This document shows positions 1 to 8,529 of a DNA stretch of 64,000 nucleotides, piece by piece (position 1 is the first letter of the stretch; every line of letters begins with the position of its first letter). Below the pieces are notes generated by a model. It saw nothing but the letters and a program-made list of their open reading frames with translations, ran no database searches and was not told the DNA's origin. The DNA lies in contig JAFUVT010000030.1 in assembly GCA_017477425.1 (NCBI GenBank), positions 92,324-156,323 on the forward strand, given 5' to 3'. Both the position numbers and the translations under genes were made by a program. The DNA comes from Bacteroidales bacterium (GTDB taxonomy: Bacteria; Bacteroidota; Bacteroidia; Bacteroidales; F082).

Positions 1-1391
1 TGGGGTTTTAATCCATCCTCCCTTAAATTCAATAGAATGCCAGCTGGATAACCTATGTAATAATAGCGATGCTTCAACGGTACTATTTTCTTGGGATCCA
101 AAACGGATTTGTTCAAATCGAAGGTACGTTTGACCGTTGGGGGAGTGGCACCAGAATTCAGCTGCAGCAATGCTATGTCCACGTTTTCATCTTCAGCTTC
201 TGCTATTGCAGTGCATCTTTCAAACTCATCAATGTTGGAGTAACGCCTATAGGGGTATCCTACCGCGATATAATCCAGTTCACCAGAAATGTCACCATCT
301 TCGACCGCACATTTCAAGTAAACCCCAAAGTATTCCTCAAGCACTTTTGGGTCTAATCCCTTTCTCTCCAATTCTCTCATTGCGTGGACAACAAAAGTCT
401 TAGAGGAATTGGAGAGATAATCGTCAACACTTTCATCTTGCATCTTTTTCATAATCCGTTTTATGTCAGCTTTAATCCTAGCGGTTTCGTTGTTGTCCAA
501 CTTCCAAGGAGCAGTAACATGGCGATTGGTTATCATCTTGCCATCTTGGCTAACGAAAAACGCCGTAGCCCCAAGTCCGAAAAGCGAATATGGACTTGCG
601 TCGGAAATAATGCCCATGCTTTCTCCTTTTGAGTCAATGCCGATTCTATATTCCGAGGGATACGGAATATTATAATCACGGCAAAGGGAAACAAACGGGT
701 CTCCTTTGATTTTAGCGGTATAGTGATAGTAGGCGTGAACATAAACCACAGAAGAAGCATAGTCGCTTAGATTTCCCCCATTGTCATCTGATGGAACAAT
801 CTTCATCACCAATGCTACAACAGCCACCGCGGCGGCCAAGCCACCACCAATTTTTATTATTATCGGCCAAATATCTGGCTTGATATAAGGCTTCAAATCA
901 ACAGGAACGCCGCCCACCACCACGTCATCACCCCGTTTCACGCGAACATTCTGGTGTGCTGCGATGCGCTTGCCATTGATGGAGGTGCCGTTCAGGCTGT
1001 GGTCTTCGATGAAGGCGCGGCCCTGTTTGTCAATTTTCAGGGTAGCGTGGAAACGGCTAACCGTGTTGCCCGTAACCTGAATGTCGTTGTAGCGCATGTT
1101 GCTTCCGATGCCATAAATCTTCTTATACATGCTATTGTTAGAAGGTTGCGGCACCGCAGCCCACTGTAATTCCGTATCGCCAAAACGGATAAGGTCGCCT
1201 CGACGCACAGATACCGACGCACCTTGTTTGATAGGCTGGTTATTGACAAAGGTACCGTTGGTACTCCCCTTGTCTTCAAGAAGGATGTCTCCGTTGTTGA
1301 GCATTATCAGTTCGGCATGAAGAGCACTAACCCTCTTGCTGTTGAGCACGATATCGCATTCAGGCGAACTGCCAATTTTAAGTAATCTCAT
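1..1391 (-). CDS. Tandem FHA - transmembrane - trypsin-like protease, 3' end outside the window
   Basis: The reading frame is open from an ATG at 1391 to the left edge (463 codons, no stop), so the C-terminus is missing. Residues 1-75 and 85-165 are two forkhead-associated (FHA) domains, each with the STNGT/SLNGT plus N-G-K/N-N-Q signature; FHA domains bind phosphothreonine peptides. A single hydrophobic segment spans about 175-197. Beyond it, residues 270-463 look like a trypsin-like (DegP/Trypsin_2) peptidase: TNRHVTAPW carries the probable catalytic His291 and ENVDIALLQL the probable Asp405; the Ser would lie outside the window. Inferred topology is FHA domains in the cytoplasm and protease in the periplasm, so phosphorylation inside could gate proteolysis outside. 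It is the last visible gene of the minus-strand kinase/phosphatase locus, 35 bp after its neighbour. Confidence 0.85.
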   Translation of the reverse strand, partial: MRLLKIGSSPECDIVLNSKRVSALHAELIMLNNGDILLEDKGSTNGTFVNNQPIKQGASVSVRRGDLIRFGDTELQWAAVPQPSNNSMYKKIYGIGSNMRYNDIQVTGNTVSRFHATLKIDKQGRAFIEDHSLNGTSINGKRIAAHQNVRVKRGDDVVVGGVPVDLKPYIKPDIWPIIIKIGGGLAAAVAVVALVMKIVPSDDNGGNLSDYASSVVYVHAYYHYTAKIKGDPFVSLCRDYNIPYPSEYRIGIDSKGESMGIISDASPYSLFGLGATAFFVSQDGKMITNRHVTAPWKLDNNETARIKADIKRIMKKMQDESVDDYLSNSSKTFVVHAMRELERKGLDPKVLEEYFGVYLKCAVEDGDISGELDYIAVGYPYRRYSNIDEFERCTAIAEAEDENVDIALLQLNSGATPPTVKRTFDLNKSVLDPKKIVPLKHRYYYIGYPAGILLNLREDGLKP

Positions 1392-1425
1392 GACTTATCA
1401 GTTTTTATGATTGATTATTCGATAA

Positions 1426-2382
1426 TTATAATATAGGCTTGTCATCACTATCACCAGTATTATCTCCACCAGTATTATCTCCATCAGTATTATCTCCACC
1501 AGTATAGTTTTCACCACCACTTCCACTACCGCCACCATTTCTCTCCCACTGGGCATAGAGTTTCAAATCTTCTTTCAAGTTGACAATATCACCATCTTTA
1601 TAAGCCGTTCCCTTGCCATTAGACTCTGTATTCCAACCTTTGAAACGATATCCTTTCTTCGTGTAGGCACACTTTTCCAATGCAGTATCAGTTCCTTCAG
1701 GAACGGTTTGCATCTCCATTTTACCTCCAACCTTTCTGTCATTTTGGATAAAGGTAATCGTATGGGTCTTCTGCTCCCATTGGGCATATAAGGTTGTGTT
1801 CTCATAGAAAGTTACGGCCTCACCGTCTTCATATGCGACTCCCCTGCCATCGACTTGAGTATTCCAACCTTTGAAAACCGAGCCTTCCATGGTGATACTC
1901 TCTTTGTTTTTATTCAGTCCAGTTTTCTGGCCTCTATTGAACCTCTGTGCTTCCATTGTACCCTGTCCGCCATTGGCATCAAAAGTGATTGTGCAAGCAA
2001 TTGAATCCACAACAGGAGGATTAACTATATCACCACTATTATCGATAATTTTAGGGATAAAGATTGCACATGCAGCCCCGATAGCACATACCACAAGGCC
2101 AATGATTAGATATGTCAGCCACTGATTTGACTTAGGGATAATATTCCAGTCGAGGGTGCTGACATGAGCAAAGGAAACAGAGTCCTTTCGGGAGACAGGT
2201 ACAGCCACATTTGAAGAAATGCGTTGTCCATTGATGTATGTACCATTGGTACTCAGGTCGGTGATGGTCATCTTTCCAGATGAGGCCACTGTCAAAACAG
2301 CATGGCGACGGCTGATGACATCCGTGTTGTCATTTAGAACGATGTCGCAGCCGGCTTCTCTTCCTATTGAATAACTTTTCAT
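1426..2382 (-). CDS. FHA - transmembrane - two InlB-type beta repeats, acidic Gly/Asn/Asp tail
   Basis: 318 aa. Residues 1-75 are an FHA domain (SRRH at 24-27, STNGTYINGQ at 44-53). One membrane helix lies at about 88-110. Two Listeria-Bacteroides (InlB B/Flg_new type) repeats follow at about 131-203 and 208-280, each with the KGWNT and LYAQWE signatures typical of surface-exposed beta-grasp repeats. The end is a low-complexity GGDNT tail. This gives an intracellular phosphopeptide reader coupled to an extracytoplasmic binding or adhesion module. It lies between the PP2C gene (13 bp upstream) and the FHA-protease gene, and is presumably co-transcribed with both. Family assignments are confident; the ligand of the outer domains is unknown. 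Confidence 0.85.
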   Translation of the reverse strand: MKSYSIGREAGCDIVLNDNTDVISRRHAVLTVASSGKMTITDLSTNGTYINGQRISSNVAVPVSRKDSVSFAHVSTLDWNIIPKSNQWLTYLIIGLVVCAIGAACAIFIPKIIDNSGDIVNPPVVDSIACTITFDANGGQGTMEAQRFNRGQKTGLNKNKESITMEGSVFKGWNTQVDGRGVAYEDGEAVTFYENTTLYAQWEQKTHTITFIQNDRKVGGKMEMQTVPEGTDTALEKCAYTKKGYRFKGWNTESNGKGTAYKDGDIVNLKEDLKLYAQWERNGGGSGSGGENYTGGDNTDGDNTGGDNTGDSDDKPIL

Positions 2383-2394
2383 GATATGGTATTT

Positions 2395-3411
2395 TTAATT
2401 CTTTTGCACTTTGATATACTTTAGGATTAGGGTGTCACCTTCAGGACTAAGCATTAAACTGTCCTTACTTTGTCCTGTCGAGAACGCCTTAAACCAAATT
2501 TCAGGCGATAGACTTGTTTTGGTGGTTTGTTTCTTGTTTCTCGAACATTGCGTTATGTTGCCAACAAAGCTGACGAGAAGCAGCGCCGCAATGACGACAA
2601 GGATGGTTTTGTTTCTAGTGCTCATTTTTTCCTTAACTATTGAGTTTTTTTGTGTTTCTATTAATGCTAGGGTTAGATTATCATGCCCACCGCCATTTCT
2701 TCGCCCGCCGCCATCCACTTGAGTGGCGATGTTGTCAACAGTTTGGCCTATGTTTTTGCCCTTCGACACCATCTCTATCAATTGTTTTTCAGGCATTGTG
2801 CCGTGTATGCCATCCGTGCATAGCATGAATCTATCGCCTTTTTCATATACCCTTTCAGCGAGGTCTATTTCCAATTTGGCATCAAGGCCAAGCGCACGAG
2901 TGATGATGTTTGATTGATCCGAGAGACGGGCCTGCTCCTCAGTAATAACCTTCTCTTTAACTAAACCGAAAACCAACGAATGGTCGAAGGTGCGAAACAC
3001 CTTTCTACCATGGCGAAGCTGATACACACGGCTGTCACCAACATGAGCCACAATGGCGGATTCCTGATTAATCAGGAGTGCCGTGCAGGTAGTACCCATA
3101 CCCCTCAGTTTGGGGTTGTCCTCTACAGCAGCCAACAAAGCGAGATTGGCTCTATGAATGGCCTTCAAGAGGACATTCGACGGAGTTTCATCATCTCTGG
3201 CCTCCATCACTCCGTCAATGATTTCCTTGACTGCAATACTTGAGGCAGTTTTGCCACATGGCCCTCCGCCCATTCCGTCGCACACGGTTACAAGCAAACC
3301 AAATTTGGTATCTGCATAACCAAATGAGTCCTGGTTTTCGCTCCGTCCGCCTTGGCGAGACTCTCCATATCCTACAAACGGTAGTTTTGTTTCTATTTTA
3401 TGTAGTTCCAT
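2395..3411 (-). CDS. PP2C-family Ser/Thr protein phosphatase with C-terminal membrane anchor
   Basis: 338 aa. The metal-dependent phosphatase (PPM/PP2C) fold covers residues 10-252. Visible metal-binding motifs are SENQDSFG (24-31), CDGMGGG with Asp45, VGDSRVYQ with Asp126, TDGIHGTM with Asp200 and HDNLTLAL with Asp244. A transmembrane helix (about 268-286) is followed by about 50 residues that would be extracytoplasmic. It would dephosphorylate Ser/Thr targets of the two kinases encoded directly upstream. Start chosen at the ATG 12 bp after the kinase stop; tight spacing supports one operon. The membrane anchor is unusual for a stand-alone bacterial PP2C and would place the phosphatase beside the membrane-anchored kinase and FHA proteins. 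Confidence 0.9.
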   Translation of the reverse strand: MELHKIETKLPFVGYGESRQGGRSENQDSFGYADTKFGLLVTVCDGMGGGPCGKTASSIAVKEIIDGVMEARDDETPSNVLLKAIHRANLALLAAVEDNPKLRGMGTTCTALLINQESAIVAHVGDSRVYQLRHGRKVFRTFDHSLVFGLVKEKVITEEQARLSDQSNIITRALGLDAKLEIDLAERVYEKGDRFMLCTDGIHGTMPEKQLIEMVSKGKNIGQTVDNIATQVDGGGRRNGGGHDNLTLALIETQKNSIVKEKMSTRNKTILVVIAALLLVSFVGNITQCSRNKKQTTKTSLSPEIWFKAFSTGQSKDSLMLSPEGDTLILKYIKVQKN

Positions 3412-3423
3412 CTATATTCTTTT

Positions 3424-4359
3424 TTATGATGTTTTTGCGAACCAATTCCTTAGGCGTTTCCATATGCTTGGAGGCGGCCCAATAGCAGTTTTGATGGCCT
3501 CACGGAATTCAGCGGCAGACTGAAATCGTTTCGACTGCTCTTTTTCCGTGGCTTTATACAACACCTGTATCATGCGTTTAGGTATCATGTCGTTCTTGGG
3601 CAATGGATCCCTCACCTGACGTGTAAGGGTTTCCATTTCGCTATCGCTGTCGAAAGGATTGTATCCCGTCAGCAGTTCGTAAAAAGTGACACCTAAGGCG
3701 TAAACATCAGTGGCAGCATTGATGGGCAAATTCTTGTTCTCGTCTCGAACAACTTGCTCGGGAGCTGCATATTGTGGGGTCCCGATGAAGCCGAACTGGG
3801 AAAATTTGTTTCCACCGCTCATGCGGGCGATTCCCAAATCCATCAATCTAGCGTTTGACTCCTCTTCTATCATGATGTTGGATGGCTTGATGTCACGGTG
3901 AATGATGCCGTTGGCATGTATATACTCCAAAGCATCAAGTACTTGGCAAATGCATTTCGACAACACCTCAATCTTTTGGGCTCCATCGGGAAGTTGTTTG
4001 GCAAACTGATCAATTTCCTGACCTAACACAAACTTGCTCAACAGCCAAATGGGGCCTCTGTCTGGTTGGACCATGCAGCAGCCAATCATTTCAATGAGAT
4101 TCTGGTGCCGGAAGGCCATCGATGACTCCAAGCGGGCACGTTCGCGAATGATGGGGATATTGACATATTCGTCCTTCACGCGCTTGACGGCAATCTGTTC
4201 GCCTGTTTTCACTCGATAGCCGCGCCACACTGTTCCCATTGCACCACTGCCAAGTGGCTCTTCTGCTGGATTGTAGCAATACCATTCCCGCTCCACAAAA
4301 AGGTAGAGGTATGGGTCGCCCTTGCGTCGAAACACTGTTTTTCTTTGAATTGGAGGCAT
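3424..4359 (-). CDS. Hanks-type Ser/Thr protein kinase, soluble
   Basis: 311 aa, nearly all kinase domain. It has a glycine loop LGSGAMGTV (36-44), invariant Lys59 in IAVKRVK, catalytic loop HRDIKPSN (154-161), a DLG in place of DFG at 174-176, and a YAAPEQ activation-segment end at 197-202. No membrane segment is visible, in contrast to the kinase next door. The C-terminal 40 residues are basic and Trp-rich (SIWKRLRNWF) and could associate with the membrane surface. It phosphorylates Ser/Thr on proteins, with FHA domains in the neighbouring products as likely readers and the PP2C as likely antagonist. Spacing to both neighbours is under 15 bp. Kinase activity is well supported by motifs; substrates are unknown. 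Confidence 0.92.
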   Translation of the reverse strand: MPPIQRKTVFRRKGDPYLYLFVEREWYCYNPAEEPLGSGAMGTVWRGYRVKTGEQIAVKRVKDEYVNIPIIRERARLESSMAFRHQNLIEMIGCCMVQPDRGPIWLLSKFVLGQEIDQFAKQLPDGAQKIEVLSKCICQVLDALEYIHANGIIHRDIKPSNIMIEEESNARLMDLGIARMSGGNKFSQFGFIGTPQYAAPEQVVRDENKNLPINAATDVYALGVTFYELLTGYNPFDSDSEMETLTRQVRDPLPKNDMIPKRMIQVLYKATEKEQSKRFQSAAEFREAIKTAIGPPPSIWKRLRNWFAKTS

Positions 4360-4366
4360 TGTATTA

Positions 4367-5968
4367 CTATCTGTTTGGTTTTATGGACGTTGGAGGGGCA
4401 GGGGTCCTCTGCATCTTATCCAACAACGAATTGGCACAAGAATAATATTCGTTTCCTATTTCAGTTAGGCCAACAATTCTATCAAAGCACCATTTGGCGT
4501 ACTCCCATTTTTTCAAGTAGCACCTTTCGGTCCACATGTAATCGCAGCCAAGCTCATAAAGCAAAGCGGCGTCGTTTTCATTCAATTTGAAGGCTTGGAA
4601 GAGCAGGTCGTGAGCCTTTTTATTGTCGACCTCCATGTTGCAATTCTCACGCATGGTTTTCCATTCATTCTTGTAGAACTCATTACCTTGATTAATACGG
4701 CCTGGGTCGAAATATAGCCTGCTCATCAGGAAAGTGGCGTCATAGTCACTTTCATCGACAAGCTGCTGAAGCATATCGAACCCCTCCTTTACCATGTTTT
4801 TGTCCATTAAATACTCTTTGGCTTTTTCCACCGAGGTCGGTCCTGTTTTGACGGTTTCTTCCACTTCGGCGACCTGTTCCTCAATAACTTCCTCTTGATG
4901 AACTACGAGGACTGGCTTAGGCGGTTTAGGCGGTCTTGTGGCGAAATAGGCCACCAACCCCACCATCAGCAATCCCACCGCAGTAATTCCAAGCCATTTC
5001 CCAATAGGCTTATCGTCAATATTCGGGAACTTTGTATCTTCCGCAATCCATTTGTCTATGTCAACGCGAAACTCTGCCGCAGTCTGATAGCGTTTCTTCT
5101 GGTCTTTCTCGGTGGCTTTCTCGATGATTTTGCGCACTGTCTTGTCGTCCACCTCGTTCAATGGTAGCTTTTCCTTCATCTGTTTTTCATACACTTCTTG
5201 GAAAGCCCCCCTGAAAGGAAGATGCCCCGTTTCAAGCTGAAACAACATGATGCCCAAGGCATAGACGTCTGTAGAATAGTTTTGCTGTTTCAAGTCGCCA
5301 AGCAACAATTCAGGAGCAGCATAAAAAGGTTTGCCGATAAACTGTCCTGGCGATGTGAGCGACTTCTCGTTACTGAACAATTCGTTCATTTTCTTGGCGA
5401 TGCCAAAATCAATCAGTTTGATTTTGCCCTCTGACGTCACCATAATATTCGATGGGTCGATGTCGCGATGAATGTATCCCGCATCGTGCAGGGCCATGAT
5501 GCCCGACAATATGCTACGGAACACTTCGCCCACGAAAGCCTTGCGGTTTTCCCGATAGTCGTGAAGCAACCGCTCAGCCGTGTGATTTGGCTTGCCATCA
5601 TGATTGGTGGTCCGTTCCTCAAGCAATCCATCAAGATTGAGCCCGTTGAGCAATTCGCTTACCACATGATAATGAGTGGTGAAAGCATCTTTGGATTCCA
5701 CAAAATCAATCATCTCCACAAGATTGTCATTCTTGATACGGATAGAAGCCTCACGGCGAGATCTTTTTATGGCATGTTCAGGGAGATCCTCTAATAGGCA
5801 TTTAATGGCCACTTCGCGTTCCTTGCGAAAGCCATTCCCACTCTCTTCGATTTGTGTACCACGATATACTCGACCCATGCCTCCTTCTCCAATCGGTTTT
5901 TGGCTAGGGTCAAATTCATAGTGGACGTTTGTTTCACCGTTTCCGTTCTGTAGCCTAATGATCGACAT
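4367..5968 (-). CDS. Hanks-type Ser/Thr kinase with membrane helix and C-terminal repeat-like domain
   Basis: 533 aa. The kinase domain occupies about 20-310, with glycine loop IGEGGMGRV, Lys56 (VAIKC), catalytic loop HRDIDPSN (167-174), DFG at 187-189 and YAAPE at 216-220. The catalytic-loop Lys normally found two residues after the catalytic Asp is Asp171 here. A transmembrane helix spans about 325-343, followed by a proline-rich linker and a helical region (390-520) that resembles Sel1/TPR-type helical repeats (EKAKEYLMDKN, DAALLYELGCDY). The architecture is that of a PknB-like receptor kinase, with the helical region outside the cytoplasm as putative sensor. It lies 15 bp after the FHA gene and 7 bp before the second kinase. 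Confidence 0.9.
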   Translation of the reverse strand: MSIIRLQNGNGETNVHYEFDPSQKPIGEGGMGRVYRGTQIEESGNGFRKEREVAIKCLLEDLPEHAIKRSRREASIRIKNDNLVEMIDFVESKDAFTTHYHVVSELLNGLNLDGLLEERTTNHDGKPNHTAERLLHDYRENRKAFVGEVFRSILSGIMALHDAGYIHRDIDPSNIMVTSEGKIKLIDFGIAKKMNELFSNEKSLTSPGQFIGKPFYAAPELLLGDLKQQNYSTDVYALGIMLFQLETGHLPFRGAFQEVYEKQMKEKLPLNEVDDKTVRKIIEKATEKDQKKRYQTAAEFRVDIDKWIAEDTKFPNIDDKPIGKWLGITAVGLLMVGLVAYFATRPPKPPKPVLVVHQEEVIEEQVAEVEETVKTGPTSVEKAKEYLMDKNMVKEGFDMLQQLVDESDYDATFLMSRLYFDPGRINQGNEFYKNEWKTMRENCNMEVDNKKAHDLLFQAFKLNENDAALLYELGCDYMWTERCYLKKWEYAKWCFDRIVGLTEIGNEYYSCANSLLDKMQRTPAPPTSIKPNR

Positions 5969-5983
5969 GACTTGTTGACTTGC

Positions 5984-6706
5984 TTACATGACCTCTGTCT
6001 TGTGCTTTCCTCCGCCAAACATTGGTTCGCCGTTCATCGAGTTGGTGGCTTTTGAGGTCTGGTTTGGCTCAAAGTAAGGAGCATCTTGCCGAGTCGGTTT
6101 GTAAGGCGAGTCATTATCTTCGTCCCAGGGGTTGCCGCTTTCTGCTTCATCAATCGAAATGAAATTTTCGGCTTTCTTAAGTCCTAATTCCCTCACATCG
6201 AACAAAATCAGCATGCATTCATAACTACTCCCAAACCTAAGGATGTCGCCATTTTTACACTCTTCCGTGCGTCCATAAATGACACGCTTTCCGTTGATGA
6301 AAGTACCATTCTTGGATCCTTTGTTTTCCAAAACAGCAACGGTTTCATTGGGATTGGTGTATTGCTCAATCACCAACGCAGCGTGTTCATTCGAAACAGA
6401 GCCCTCAAGCAGATTGATCATGTTGGCTGAATCACCATTGTTCCTACCTATCGTGTTTTTTCCAATATATAACGGCCAATACTCGCCATAAGGTGTTTTG
6501 GACACAGAGAACAGGAAACCCACTATCGGATCATGCGGGGCTTCATTCTGCTGAGTGCCTTCAATGTTTTCTATTCCAGGGAAACGAGTCGCTTTTGAAT
6601 CGTTTCTATTCATTCCAGCATCATCATTTGGAGTATACGCATCCCTGCTGTAAGGATTGTTTGCAGCATTTTCCATTCCTGGAAATCTTGTCTTGTTTTG
6701 TGACAT
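5984..6706 (-). CDS. Soluble FHA-domain adaptor with duplicated TRFPGxEN motif
   Basis: The start is taken at the ATG at 6706 (240 aa), which lies just after the upstream caspase stop, rather than at the longer frame that begins inside that gene. The disordered N-terminus carries two copies of a short motif, TRFPGMEN at Thr6 and TRFPGIEN at Thr40, plausible phosphothreonine sites for the kinases or docking sites for FHA domains. A central FHA domain (about 75-170) has an IGR turn, a SNEHAA strand and KGSKNGTFINGKR. The C-terminus is charged and unstructured. No signal peptide or membrane segment, so it is probably a cytoplasmic scaffold linking kinases with the membrane FHA proteins. Function is inferred from context. 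Confidence 0.82.
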   Translation of the reverse strand: MSQNKTRFPGMENAANNPYSRDAYTPNDDAGMNRNDSKATRFPGIENIEGTQQNEAPHDPIVGFLFSVSKTPYGEYWPLYIGKNTIGRNNGDSANMINLLEGSVSNEHAALVIEQYTNPNETVAVLENKGSKNGTFINGKRVIYGRTEECKNGDILRFGSSYECMLILFDVRELGLKKAENFISIDEAESGNPWDEDNDSPYKPTRQDAPYFEPNQTSKATNSMNGEPMFGGGKHKTEVM

Positions 6707-6707
6707 A

Positions 6708-7856
6708 TTATTTAGATTTTCTGATTTCTTGAACCTTGATGTAACTATGTTTTCCGGACGCATCCTTCTTTTCCTTTACAACATTTATCTTTGAGATTTG
6801 CCCAGAGCAAGCGATGCGACGCAAATACAGCCGGGCTGCCTCATTCTCAAGAATGGTAGTGCCGTTCCTGCCAACCGTTACTACTTTTGAATCTGTTGTA
6901 AAATACTTGTTCGCCAAATAATTCACTTGGTTCAGCCGCCACTCTTCCGATTGCGATTCATCAAGCACTGTGGCCATCTCACTGGCAAAAGTTGGCTCGG
7001 CAGCAATGACCGGCACGGCGGTTGAAGCAGGCGTCGGAGGAGGTGTCGTAACATTGGGTCTCAGTTTTATTTCATAATAGGGTTCCTGAACATGATTGTT
7101 CACTTGAGCGGCAAGTCCCTTCACTAATCCGTATGCGTTTTTCAACACATTATCCCATGTTGCAGGGATTTGCCCGTGGACAGCCGAATATAGGCTGTTG
7201 CCATAAAACTGGTCGGTGAACAACCCGCCATTGCGCTTCCCTCCAAGGGACATTTGCCCTTTCTTGCTGCTTGTCACGACAATCATTCCTTGGTTCTCCA
7301 GAAACAGTTTGCGATAATTGCGCGCCACCGTTTTGTTTTCGGTCATGGCACTTCCGTCTTTGCTCATCAAGGTTTTGGCTGAAACACCCTGAACAGGGTT
7401 ATTGCAGCAGTCTGTCATCACCAAAGTGAACCGCGCTCCTTTTTCCTGTAGTTTTTCGGCAACAGTATGGACTGCAACAAACTTGTCCTCATCATACACA
7501 TTATTATATTTCAGGCACATCTGCGGGAACTCGCTTTTGTCTTGTTTCGAACGAGTGCCATGGCCCGAATAGTAAAATATGACAATGTCGTTTTTACTGC
7601 ATTTCAGCGAGTTCAAAGTGCTCATCAGTTTTTCCTTCGAGCAATTCTGTCCTATTCCATCATAATACCTTATCCCATAATTGAGGTTTGCGGCAATCAA
7701 TCCGGTTTCTTGTTTAGTGCGTTCATAATCCACCTCACAACCAATATTGGGATCGAGGGTGTTGCAAAAGTTGATGACGTGAACGATTTGGGCAGAAGCC
7801 GTACCCGACATCACAAAAAGGATAGCAACCAATGCTTGTAATAATGTCTTTTTCAT
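6708..7856 (-). CDS. Secreted caspase-like (C14/metacaspase) protease
   Basis: 382 aa with a clear Sec signal peptide (residues 1-22, ending TASAQ). The peptidase C14 fold covers about 24-270. The catalytic His is in FYYSGHGTR (His99), and the nucleophile is most likely Cys151 in VMTDCCNN, which matches the D-x-C pattern of the clan but lacks the HSG that normally follows. A second region (300-382) ends in a basic tail. Bacterial caspase homologues cleave after basic or acidic residues and act in stress and defence, but this one should act outside the cytoplasm. It shares a start/stop junction with the FHA gene downstream (1 bp gap), so the two are almost certainly co-translated. Confidence 0.85.
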   Translation of the reverse strand: MKKTLLQALVAILFVMSGTASAQIVHVINFCNTLDPNIGCEVDYERTKQETGLIAANLNYGIRYYDGIGQNCSKEKLMSTLNSLKCSKNDIVIFYYSGHGTRSKQDKSEFPQMCLKYNNVYDEDKFVAVHTVAEKLQEKGARFTLVMTDCCNNPVQGVSAKTLMSKDGSAMTENKTVARNYRKLFLENQGMIVVTSSKKGQMSLGGKRNGGLFTDQFYGNSLYSAVHGQIPATWDNVLKNAYGLVKGLAAQVNNHVQEPYYEIKLRPNVTTPPPTPASTAVPVIAAEPTFASEMATVLDESQSEEWRLNQVNYLANKYFTTDSKVVTVGRNGTTILENEAARLYLRRIACSGQISKINVVKEKKDASGKHSYIKVQEIRKSK

Positions 7857-7870
7857 ACCGATTCTCTTCT

Positions 7871-8404
7871 TTATTCATCAGGTTTAACAAACATATCGAA
7901 AAAGCGTTTCAGCAATTCGCAATCGTGATAGTTGAAGTTCAGCCAACGCTCGCCTTCATACATGATAGTCCAAGTGTGGTCTGATGTGGAAACGAGTACA
8001 TGGACGACCTCCTTCTTTTTCTGAAACTCAAATTCGAGCATCGGTGCATACGGCGCCTTAATGCGAAGGCTGTCATCCTTGTAGTTCTCGCCGTTTGCGA
8101 CAAGGGCAAACTGGAGAACACCTATCATCTGTGGCGACAATCTGCCAATAAGACTATCGCGAACCCAGTGAGACTCCACTTGGAACTCTCCTAAATCCAC
8201 GTCCCGCTTGCCCTTCAGTGTATAGCAAGTAACTTTATGCGAGTTGAAAAGCACATCCGACAAAGTAGGACCCAACATGGCACACACAGTGGAATCTGGG
8301 TGAATGCTTATTGGTAATGAATTGTTGCCACACTCTTCGACCGATGCCATGCTAAACACACTAGAAAATAGTAATAACAAAAACGACAATAGTATTTTTC
8401 TCAT
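7871..8404 (-). CDS. Exported protein of unknown function, first gene of the kinase/caspase operon
   Basis: A start at the ATG at 8404 gives 177 aa with a signal peptide (MRKILLSFLLLLFSSVFSMA). I do not recognise the family. The mature part is about 155 residues, rich in beta strands, with one Cys pair near the N-terminus (VEECGN, VCAMLG) and a Trp/Tyr-rich second half (HTWTIMYEGERWLNFNY). It is followed after 14 bp by the caspase gene. A TATTTTTG box at 8460-8467 and a perfect palindrome at 8501-8516 lie just upstream, making it the promoter-proximal gene. It could be a partner or inhibitor of the secreted caspase, but that is guesswork from position. Confidence 0.7.
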   Translation of the reverse strand: MRKILLSFLLLLFSSVFSMASVEECGNNSLPISIHPDSTVCAMLGPTLSDVLFNSHKVTCYTLKGKRDVDLGEFQVESHWVRDSLIGRLSPQMIGVLQFALVANGENYKDDSLRIKAPYAPMLEFEFQKKKEVVHVLVSTSDHTWTIMYEGERWLNFNYHDCELLKRFFDMFVKPDE

Positions 8405-8459
8405 TTGTAAATTTGGCAATCTTTATCCTGTAGCCAGCAGGATTGATTGTGCAAAACAA

Positions 8460-8467
8460 CAAAAATA
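8460..8467 (-). promoter_or_regulatory. -7 promoter box (TATTTTTG) of the kinase/caspase operon
   Basis: Reads TATTTTTG on the minus strand, matching the Bacteroidota TAnnTTTG -7 element, 56 bp before the ATG at 8404. Confidence 0.6.
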
Positions 8468-8500
8468 ATTACAGCAAGATAGGCCATGCATGTTGCCGAT

Positions 8501-8516
8501 TTGCGACATGTCGCAA
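8501..8516. promoter_or_regulatory. Perfect 16-bp palindrome, candidate operator
   Basis: TTGCGACATGTCGCAA is self-complementary over all 16 bases. It sits 33 bp upstream of the operon -7 box, over the expected -33 region, and 13 bp after the stop of the HTH gene. The position suits a binding site for the small HTH protein encoded next to it. Confidence 0.5.
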
Positions 8517-8529
8517 TTGCGCTACAGTT

